Notes under the pieces: generated by a model | What the model was told of the DNA's origin: nothing | Database searches by the model: none | Seen by the model: only the letters and a program-made list of their open reading frames with translations | Translations under genes and position numbers: made by a program | NCBI RefSeq assembly: GCF_902459465.1 | Contig: NC_047066.1 | Location: 6,761,047 to 6,825,046 of the forward strand | Length of the DNA stretch: 64,000 bases | DNA from: Asterias rubens | Lineage: Eukaryota > Echinodermata > Asteroidea > Forcipulatida > Asteriidae | Direction of reading: 5' to 3' | Shown here: piece by piece, positions 55,901-64,000 of the stretch | Numbering within the stretch: the first letter of the stretch is position 1 | How the letters are laid out: each line of letters begins with the position of its first letter

Positions 55901-58900
55901 TAATCCGCGGCAGTATAATAAAGCTAGACAGTACTCCAAGAACAAACTCTATCTGGCAAGTCGATACACACATGGTGTTACCGCAAACCAAATATGCATT
56001 GATACCCTACCATGCAATGTCTCAAATCCTATGTACTATAAGTAGCTTGCCAGTATAGTCTAGATTTCAAGCTCGCCAGTAAAGTAAATCATACCGTAGA
56101 GGGCGCGCTACAGCGATTTACAACTGCGCGTAGTCTAGTAGACTATCCAATATCGAGCACTATAGTCTAAGGCCAAGACTAGGTAATAACAAGTTCATCA
56201 CTCATTTTGAACTTAAGGATTTATACAAATTAAACATAAACCAGACCTTGACAAGGCCCGGATACTCGGCACTAGGTAGTCCGTACGCCTCGTATTTCTC
56301 AGACAGGAAATAGAAACAGGGGTAGTTGGAGAACATTCCCGGCTGCTTCTCTGGCCAGTAACACACTTTAATCCTCGTTATCTGCATGCAACAAATAGCC
56401 ATTTATTAGTTCAGGGTTTAAATACAAAATTACGATGAGTGTTATGTAATCAGGTTCACAAAGAGCTAAAGATGTATCTAACTACATACCACACTAAGCA
56501 AACCACTATGAGCAATACAAATCATTTATTAGTCCCTGGCCAGGAGGTACCCTTGACCAAAACAGTTTAACTTCTAGTTGCCTTGTCCATTCAAATACCT
56601 TGCTGCTCTCAATTTTATAGTGCCTTTTGCATTATGAACTCTTTTAACAAATTTTTAATTTTAATGCCCATAAAGTGCTTTTATAGTTTTAGCTGCTTGT
56701 ATAGTACTATATTTATATACTGTATGCCATGTTTTTATAATGTCCATCTGTAATGTCCTTTGTCTCTTCCGGAGATTAACTCGATAGTAATTTAGTTTAC
56801 TTTTTTTAAAATCCTTTAGGGTGCTACTTTTTTTTCTTTTTTTTCCTCCTAAATTGTACGTACATGTTTTTGTTTTCTTTACTGTTCTTATTGTCTGTAC
56901 TTGAATTTTTCCCTGTGCAATTAATAAATGAAATGAATGAAATACGATACTTTACAATACAATACAATACAATTCGACGCAATAAATATTATTGTAATAT
57001 ATTGTATTGTATAAGCAAAGTGTGACGTCACAAAACAATTCACTGTGGTAATACACTGTCAACACATCTTTTAAAATAGTTTGCCCGAACATAGAGAAAG
57101 GACATGGTCCGACCATTAATTTGGTCGGACACAATCGGGCGGGCAATGGGCCGTATTTATGCTTTTGCTTACATCTTTATACATATCTGTATAAAGATGT
57201 AGGCAAAAGCCTAAAAAAAAGCAATTGCTATTTTTTTTTATGAATACGGCCCAATCTCATGGTTCACCAATAAATTCGTCTTACATGGTTACACGTAGAA
57301 CAAACTGTTGCATAAACAAGCTACTATATACTTATCAAACTATGCATAATAAGCGTGGTTTGTACCAGACAGTATGGTGGGACAAACTCAAATCTTTGCG
57401 TCACAGATCAAACAACTCATCTTAATACGTATACCTTTAGCGGAGGGTCAAGTCCCAACGGTCTCAGCAACTGAGATGCCCATGAGCCCGGTGTGAGAAC
57501 AACGCTCTTAGCCGTATACCGCCCTCTGTTGGTTATGATGGTCACATGTTTTCCGGGGATGATTTGCAGCACTTTTTCTTCTTCTCTAACGATACCTCCT
57601 TGCTTCACGAACATGGTCTGGTAGTGAGAAAACAAGCGAAGGGAAGTTTTAAAATGTGCATTGTTTTTCGTGTCACAGTGTAGCATAATAGGGACTTTTC
57701 GTTTTCGACGACGGATGGTTCTGCGACGGTTGTTCAACTAAACGTTGTCGTTTTCAGCACAACGAAGATTCATCCCAAGTAGTCCTATTATTAAGGCTAG
57801 TACATGTACTGTGTTTAGGACGAGTCTTAACTCCTTGTGAAATTCACCCCCAGCAGCCTTTTTTCAAGAAACGCTAGGATTAATTATATCCTAAGTTAGG
57901 ACGAGTCATAAACTCGTCCTAACTTAGGATGTGTTCAATGCGTTCAATATGGAAACGGAACTTAGATCGAATTCTTATATAGTGCACGTATCTACCAAAC
58001 AAAGTAATCATGACACTGAGTTAACTTTCAGAAAGATATAGGTTATTGAAGTAATTAATTCTGAGACCCAATTATGTAGCACCTTATAAGGGTGTGCAAG
58101 ATACTACGACTTATTTAGCAGCCACAGCCAGGAACACCGGGCGAACCCCTTATCTTTTCGATAAGGGCACTGGGTTCGTTACACAACACATGGGACCAAC
58201 GGCTTTACGTCCAATCCGAAGGACGAAGCCATGGTTAAGTGTCTTGCTTAAGGACACAAGTGTCACTTCTGGGGATTCGAACCCACACTCTGCTGATCAG
58301 AAACACCAGAGTTTGAATTCGGTGCTCTTAACCGCTTGGCCACGACACTTAACTCACCGTCCAAAGTTCTAAAATTAATTCTAAGTTAGAAAGGGTTTGG
58401 TGAACTCGACGGCTGTGAACTGAAATGAGACACTGGTCGCCATTCAGCCGAGTCCAACATGGCAGATGGATCAATGAATGCTAATGGCACAGTAAACATG
58501 AACGACTCGATGTCATGTTTAATAGTTTGATCCATGCTATGCCATGCCTACCTGGAGAGCGTTGAGGCACCGGTCAGCCCTCAGCACACCACCTGACGGG
58601 TCCACGAATGCCTTCATTTCAGGCTGGAAGGAGAAGCCAGGCCAGCGTTGGCAGACCTGCTGAACTGTAAGTAGCTCATAGGGTTTGTTCATGTCCTTTA
58701 AGGCTCCTCCGCGATTGTTGTAATCCTTGTAGGGAGGTCCATTAACAGACATAAGACCCACATTTCTGTAAAAAATAATAATAATGAATCTAATTAAGGT
58801 GATTTAGTAAGGAATCAAACAGAAAACACACTCAGAGAGGCCCAATGATAAATGAAAATACAGTTCTCACCAATAGGTGGCAAATTTCAAATTGTGCATT

Positions 58901-60439
58901 TATTCTATGTCTCGTCAAACGGATCATCGACAAATAAAGTCATTACATTTCACTTGATGCAAAGCTCCCTTTGTGTAATGTGATTTTAAAAAGATATCCA
59001 TTCCATTTGATAATCCACTCAAACTGAAAACACAAAATGCAAGATGGGTGCCGAATATGGCGGCCATTTTGAATTTCCACAACGCGTTCAACATAAGCCT
59101 CCAAACCTTTGGTTGTCTTGTGTCATTGTGTATTTAGTAGCAGAGTCTTGTTTATTGCGCCAGGACTGTCATCATTGACAGACATGGCGCACTAAAAATT
59201 TTCACCTTCGTGGTTCCCACACTCTGCAAAAACTAGGCAAAAATCTAGTTTCACAACAACATGTCTTATAAGTTAAGTTGACTATATAGAGAGAATAAAA
59301 GAGGTTGTAAACGACAAAGTCACAATTCTTTTGTTTCCGTTCAATTTAAATGGCAATTGAATTTGTTTACGAGTGTAATAATATTAATTTTGGTTTTTAC
59401 CTATATACACCGATGTGTGTTAGCACTGTATACTCAGTACTTACGCGAGTTCTGTGAATTTTGGCAGGATTCAAACCCCACGACCTTTGCAACTCTAGAG
59501 CAGTGTCATACCAACTAGACCACTTATGTCCGGTGGCTATATGCAGTTCGAATTCTATGTTTTAGCAGCGGGTACTGCAAACGTTTTTTTGTTTTTTGTT
59601 TGTTTTTGTTTTTTACAGAACTCGGGTCAGTACCGAGTATACAGTGTGCTACCACACATCGGTGTGTTTGGGTAAAAACCAAAATGAATATTCTTTATCC
59701 CCGATGCAAATTTAACATCTACTAAAGTGTAATAATATTTGAAAATCTAAAATTTTGTCTGTGAATTTTCAATGGGAGACTTTGGAACGCTAGGTGGCAG
59801 CAGACTAACCAGGTAAATTTCCATTGTTCACATAGTTCTGAGCATGCGCACATTACCAAAAACAATGGATTTGTACCTGCCACCTCGCGTCTAAACCGCC
59901 ATTCTTGTTACGTCCTAGACTTGACTCAACCAATCCCACCGCCAGAAAACTGCATTCCTGTTCGCACCTCCCGGGACCGTAAATCGCTACATTTTGACGG
60001 CGATTGTGCCGTGCATGCTATGTATGATCCGTTTCGCTAATACGTGTCAACTTGCATTAAAACAAAATCCGTTACCTGTAGAGTTTGGTGCCTACTTCTT
60101 GTTCGAGTCGTGCCCACGTCTCGAAGCATTCCGGCATCATCATGGCGTAATGCTTCTGGAGGTAAGCATGGCGAGTAATGCGAGACTGCCCATGGGAACT
60201 GCCTCGGTCGTGTCCTAACTTGAACTGCAAGGAAATGTCATAGTCAAAAATCCTGATTTTTTAAAGGATTCCTTTTTTTTAATCGATTTAGAAGAACAAC
60301 ATTTTCCATTGAAAAGCACTGGTAATTTTGATGTACAGAAAAAAAAACCCATTCTTTCCGGAAGGGGACCCGACATTGTGCAACCTGGGGGAACAGAATC
60401 TCCGGCCACACCCGGCTCTAAAGGAATCTCGGATCAATC

Positions 60440-60475
<36 letters not shown>

Positions 60476-62100
60476 GAGGGAATTTATATAGCGCCAAAAT
60501 CAACCAAAGTTGTTCAAAGGCGCTCAAGACAGTTGGATGAAATAAATTTGGATACACTTGTTGAAATAGAAAACATTTGAGGAGTTTCTTGAAAATGTGA
60601 ATAGTGTTAGCATCCTTGGTGTGGTTAGGGAGAGTGTTCCATTCTTTTGGTGCAAAACAGGAAAGTGAGCGATCTGATATAAATGTTACGTAATTATGTA
60701 ATCCCCAAATCGCACATATTCACGTAGATATTAACAATTACAGCCGTTTCACGCACAGTTATGCGTGATTCACAGTTTGTGCCCAAATCACAAAAAAGTT
60801 CACGTGGAAATTTACACGTTGGGGCACAACTCATGAACGATTCCGCAAATGACGATGTCACTGATCATCCACCCAAATCAAACAGTGCCCCATAGTGACC
60901 ACCATTTTTCAAAAAGGCTAAATCAATGTATGACGTAGAACCATATAGATCTGGTCCTTGCTCTACGATGTAACATTATATCAGATTGTGGATGTGTTCT
61001 AGCTCTTTAAAATTGAATGGTGACAAATCTGAATTCTGATGTGTAGGGTCTGTATCTCAACTAAGTAAGATAAGTTTACCATCCATTAAGATCGGTGATG
61101 TTGACATTGCTCCGTCTGCGGCTTTCCGAAATCTGGAAGGCATTTTTGATCATTCTATGGTAATGTCTTCCCATGGAGGAATAAATGTCTGCCCATAAAT
61201 ATATCTTCTGTTTGTAAATCTGTTCGGTATTACTTACGTAGTATGGGATTCATTCGTAAATATTTAACCCGTTCAGCAACCGAAAAGATTGTTCATGCCT
61301 TTATTTCATCAAGGCTAGACTATGGTAATGTACATTTCTTTCAATTGCCTCAAAATCAACTCACACGGTTACATAGACTTCAATGATTGAAGAAGAGCAG
61401 GGGACGTAAACAGTGGAAGGGCAATTCACTTGAACATAAGTAGGATTTGAAACTTTGCATGGTGGAAGTAAGATATAGAAAAGTTTGCGGTAACACCATG
61501 TAATAACAATCTCTAAATGAGAAGACGATCAGAGCATACTGATCGAAACGTCGAGTTAATCCAACGGTTCTTTTCAGAACCACCCCAACTCATTTAGAGA
61601 TTGTTATTACATGGTGTTACCGCAAACTTTTCTATATCTCACTTGAACATGTTGAACATACTATACCTCCATGAACATAATTATAAAATGGGTTTTTATA
61701 CCTCTGAGGATGAAAAGGAGTTCCGACCTAACCGTGAAAAACTTTTACACATCGATCCTGAAATATAAACACCAAGCTGGCAACAACCAATCTCTCTCAC
61801 AAACTTTGGTTTAACGTCTATGATTATGAGTTGCACAATGTAATTATGGTTTACGATCATAACCCGATACAAATAAACTACAGGCCTAGGTTTAGAAACT
61901 ACCTGTTCGATTAATAGTGTTTTGACGCCCTTCTTCGTCAGCTGGTAGCAAGTTGCTGAACCTTCAATACCAGCTCCTATCACTACACAATCGTAGTACG
62001 GTGTCTGTTCCATGGTCAAGATTTGACCATGAGCATGACTGTCCATGCTGTTGTCCGGCCGTTTCATCATGGAGGTCATGAAATTCCATGCAAGTCTCAT
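52979..62100 (-). CDS. PIPOX: Peroxisomal sarcosine/pipecolate oxidase, copy B
   Basis: The upstream member of the tandem pair, with identical exon structure: 62013-61903 (or from 62100), 60224-60076, 58765-58552, 57617-57435, 56381-56247, 54607-54455, 53625-53550, 53106-52979. From the ATG at 62013 it encodes 382 residues. That start aligns [18 protein letters not shown] with copy A. An ATG at 62100, directly after an in-frame stop, would add 29 residues ([15 protein letters not shown]...). The FAD cysteine in [18 protein letters not shown] and the C-terminal AKL peroxisomal signal are all present. Exon 2 protein is identical to copy A and exon 7 is identical at the DNA level; other exons differ more. 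The copy has no inactivating change. Confidence 0.94.
53231..53460. mobile_element. Foldback with TATCTCTATAAAT ends
   Basis: Inverted ends (TATCTCTATAAAT and its complement) enclose two internal pairs of AAGAGTG/CACTC words. In PIPOX-B intron 7. Confidence 0.7.
54075..54438 (+). mobile_element. MITE family 1 in PIPOX-B intron 6
   Basis: A diverged full-length copy (TTTTGGACATATTCGGTAATTG at the left, CCTTTAA at the right). It ends 17 bp from the donor of exon 6. Confidence 0.85.
55435..55580. mobile_element. Short element related to 31130-31262
   Basis: Shares GTTCGAACATTTTTGG-CCA, CACACTTTAACGGG-TGCCAA and CGCGAGACTTT with the copy at 31130-31262, with the GTCTYG/CGAGAC ends inverted. In PIPOX-B intron 5. 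Confidence 0.6.
55809..56185. mobile_element. Inverted-repeat element with CTAGTCTTGG ends
   Basis: The outer arms (CTAGTCTTGGCCCAAGACTA and complement) continue into GTGCTCGATATTGGATAGT and its complement. The interior (AACTGAGAAGTCTTCC to GGTGTTACCGCAAACC) matches 11350-11560 and, in part, 61471-61639. Confidence 0.85.
57148..57252. mobile_element. GGGCCGTATT hairpin element
   Basis: Outer ends GGGCCGTATT / GAATACGGCCC flank a near-perfect 23-bp stem (GCTTTTGCTTACATCTTTAT and complement, 57161-57210) with a 4-nt loop. In PIPOX-B intron 4. The tiny loop argues against a microRNA precursor. Confidence 0.8.
58060..58350 (-). mobile_element. tRNA-Leu/Ser-like SINE
   Basis: A reverse copy, uninterrupted at the CTTGCTTAAGGACACAAG site that is occupied in the 10.9-kb copy. 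Located in PIPOX-B intron 3. Confidence 0.85.
59385..59730 (-). repeat. Inverted pair of SINE tails
   Basis: Two opposed copies of a tail carrying ACACCGATGTGTGTTAGCAC and GCACTGTATACTCAGTA surround a tRNA-like head (CTAGAGCAGTGTCATACCAAC). Related to 12078-12500. In PIPOX-B intron 2. Confidence 0.7.
60430..60690. mobile_element. (AATC)n plus TTTATATAGCGCC repeat
   Basis: A CAAT microsatellite (about ten units) followed by GAATTTATATAGCGCCAAAAT and GTTCAAAGGCGCTCAAGACA. Same family as 35128-35390. Confidence 0.75.
61471..61639. mobile_element. AGATATAGAAAAGTTTGCGG foldback
   Basis: The 50-bp arms are perfect inverted repeats (AGATATAGAAAAGTTTGCGG ... and complement). The loop includes GATCGAAACGTCGAG. 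In PIPOX-B intron 1. Confidence 0.9.
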
Positions 62101-62110
62101 CTATCTAACC

Positions 62111-62270
62111 GAGTGCGTTTGGGCGACCCCAACCACAAACTGTTTCTGACGTCATAACCAAAACGGTAACCGAGCTCACAACTCGGTTATTTTCTATCGT
62201 TCAGTCTGAACAGCAGAACCAACGACCAACAACCGAAACAGCTTTTGGTTGGGGTCGCCAAAACTCACTC
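62111..62270. mobile_element. Foldback 11 bp upstream of the first PIPOX-B ATG
   Basis: The arms GAGTGCGTTTGGGCGACCCC and GGGGTCGCCAAAACTCACTC are inverted and continue through AACCACAAACTGTTTC. An inner pair around AACCGAG/CTCGGTT adds a second stem. It would occupy the 5' UTR or core promoter. Confidence 0.88.
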
Positions 62271-62496
62271 CATAAGATATATCGCGATTCAGAACTGGTG
62301 TGGTGAGCGAAGAGTAAACATCAACGATTATAATCTTTGGTAAACAATACATGTCCCGCTTACAATTATTGTCCGGTTGTCCCAGGAACTCGTGTGCATT
62401 CGGGTGGTCCATGTGGTCTATTATGTAATAGGATATAGAGGGACAAGCGTCAGTTAATCCTACCTCCATGAAAACACCATAGTTTTATTACACAGA

Positions 62497-62722
62497 GGTG
62501 CATTCGTTTAGCTTCCCTGGGTCTGCCCCGCTGCGCTCACTCGGGTGAGCCCTTGATAAAGAGCTAATCGAACGATCACACTCGCCCTCTCGTGGTGACG
62601 GCGTGCAAGTGACCCACTCCACAAGCAGGGCACTGGGGGCGGACCTGGGTGAGCCCTGTCAAAGCTATTCGAACGTACCGGGGCAGACCGGGGTCGACTC
62701 AGGGAAGCTAACCAAACGCACT
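62497..62722. mobile_element. GGTGCATTCGTTTAGCTTCC foldback, copy 2
   Basis: Ends GGTGCATTCGTTTAGCTTCC and GGAAGCTAACCAAACGCACTC, with internal GCCCTTGATAAAG and GGGGCAGACCGGGG. Same family as 45601-45852. Confidence 0.85.
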
Positions 62723-63503
62723 CAAAGTTACAACTGCATGTTTAGGGCCCACCACCGACAGACGGGCACTTGTATAAAATAAAAAATGAGGCTAGAGGGT
62801 CTATAAACCATTAAACCATTCTGTTTAAGGTTCAAGTGGGTTCATTTTATTTTCCACAATATAAACAAATAAAATACATTATCACTCAAGAGCCATCAGT
62901 TTAAGGAATACAATAGAGTAAAGATAATATATCAAGATGAAAAATAACCACAGAGAGATCAATTTTTAGTGAAGCAGAACTTGATCCTCCCGGTAGTTTT
63001 TCAAAGAGATGCCCCGGCTTTATAATTCTATACTCACCCCCGAGTACAAATAATTATAAACATTCCTTCTTCGAAATGGCTCTGCTTATCGACATCAAAC
63101 AGCTTTTTGTTCAGGGCCCTACATGGATTTTACGTGGGGGTACTAGGGGACTGAAAATTGCTGAGAAGGGAGCAAGGGACTCCCATCATCCGCGCGCTCG
63201 GCTTGGACATTAAGTTTCTAGAAAAGATTCTGGACTCCTGTAGAAACAGAACATGAAAATGATACAGATGAAAATACAAGGATATAGAAGAAAAAAAAAA
63301 GAAAAAAAAAAGAAAAGACAAAAAACAGACCAAGAGCGGTGTCCATAGTTACCCTGCTTCGATATTAGGACTTATTAGAATTATAGGTTCATCACTTTTG
63401 CACGAATGTTGGAACTCGTGAAAGAACTGTCAAACGGGACCACAACAGCGCCCTCCATCGCGGCTAGATTTCACATAACTGGTTCCCTGTCTTTATCTAC
63501 TAT
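62723..63503. other. Intergenic right edge, no gene seen
   Basis: AT-rich, with a poly-A/GA run near 63288-63318. No conserved coding segment was recognised. Confidence 0.5.
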
Positions 63504-63658
63504 GGGTGCGTTCGTTTAGCTCCCTTGGGTCGACCCCGGTGTGTGGCGTGTTTTTTTCCAGGACAAACGTGTGCAGATAATTACCCACGTTCGTCCTAGC
63601 TGGAAGAAAAACCCGCCACACACCGGGGTTGACCCAGGGAAGCTAAACGAACGCACCC
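63504..63658. mobile_element. GGGTGCGTTCGTTTAGC foldback, copy 3
   Basis: Perfect outer ends GGGTGCGTTCGTTTAGCT / AGCTAAACGAACGCACCC with an inner inverted pair around GGACAAACGTG / CACGTTCGTCC. Confidence 0.9.
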
Positions 63659-63712
63659 AATAATAAAGATAGATACTTGCTTTTCAGAACCAGTGATTTA
63701 ACTGGATACAAT

Positions 63713-63862
63713 GGGTGCGTTCGTTTAGCTTCCCTGGGTCGACCCCGGTGTGCGGCGTTTTTTTTTCCAGGACGAACGTGTGTAATTATCTGCATACGTT
63801 CGTCCTGGAAAAAACAACACCACAGGCCGGGGTCGACCAAGGGAAGCTAAACGAACGCACCC
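63713..63862. mobile_element. GGGTGCGTTCGTTTAGC foldback, copy 4
   Basis: Nearly the same sequence as copy 3 and only 54 bp from it: two recent insertions or a local duplication. The inner stem is AGGACGAACGTGTG / CATACGTTCGTCCT. Confidence 0.9.
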
Positions 63863-63905
63863 AATGATGTCATTGGATATAAATGTGCAGTGACGTGAGC
63901 TTTCC

Positions 63906-63974
63906 ATATCTGTGTTTTTGGTCTGATTCGATGCGGGTGCAGATGACAAACATCACCTCGGACCAAAACACAGA
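63906..63974. repeat. TATCTGTGTTTTTGGTC inverted repeat
   Basis: TATCTGTGTTTTTGGTC and GGACCAAAACACAGATA face each other around a 35-bp GATGCGGGTGCAG loop. Confidence 0.75.
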
Positions 63975-64000
63975 TAATCGGTCGTCTGCATCATGTTGTG

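Noticed and set aside
57161-57210. MicroRNA hairpin
   Set aside because: The stem is about 23 bp with a 4-nt loop and lies within the inverted ends of a small transposon; loop size and context do not fit a precursor.
62194-62469. 91-codon minus-strand frame next to PIPOX-B
   Set aside because: I recognise no family, half of it is transposon sequence, and no splice partner is evident.

Overview
The window is animal nuclear DNA: AT-rich, with intron-split genes, GT-AG splice sites, many tRNA-derived SINE fragments and hundreds of bases of short inverted-repeat transposons. Gene sequences are close to, but clearly distinct from, vertebrate orthologues, and the repeat content resembles echinoderm genomes. 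A sea star or other echinoderm is my best guess; this is inference, not proof. I assembled six protein-coding genes exon by exon; every internal exon joins in phase.

Layout. (1) 1-3264, minus: first coding exon of Nemo-like kinase (NLK) and part of its first intron; the rest lies off the left edge. (2) 3265-10444: gene-free DNA rich in MITEs and minisatellites. (3) 10445-14704, minus: mitochondrial ribosomal protein L18 (MRPL18), 3 exons. (4) 16828-24562, plus: Notchless (NLE1), 12 exons, a 60S ribosome assembly factor. (5) 24563-28666: repeats. (6) 28667-36693, minus: pelota (PELO), 10 exons, ribosome rescue. (7) 39614-42743, minus: XBP1, the unfolded-protein-response transcription factor, with a recognisable IRE1 splice site. 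(8) 44599-62100, minus: two intact tandem copies of peroxisomal sarcosine/pipecolate oxidase (PIPOX), plus a relic of a terminal exon between them. (9) 62101-64000: foldback elements.

The most notable points are in XBP1. The non-conventional IRE1 intron is only 20 nt, against 26 in vertebrates and 23 in flies and worms, but it gives the same frame change. The unspliced frame ends in a hydrophobic segment and a tail that matches the spacing of the mammalian XBP1u translational-arrest peptide. The upstream region has ERSE-like and UPRE-like sites.

Mobile DNA has shaped the genes. A MITE supplies the sequence up to the NLE1 exon 2 acceptor. A 224-bp tandem duplication copied the NLE1 exon 11 donor. 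PELO's 3' UTR is made of tandem repeats. A 973-bp foldback element with a 6-bp target duplication sits in PIPOX-A intron 1. Nested insertions in SINEs show that two abundant MITE families target TTAA.

MRPL18, NLE1 and PELO all act on ribosomes and XBP1u stalls them, but nothing in the sequence shows that they are co-regulated. All coordinates were counted by hand and may be off by a base or two at repeat edges.
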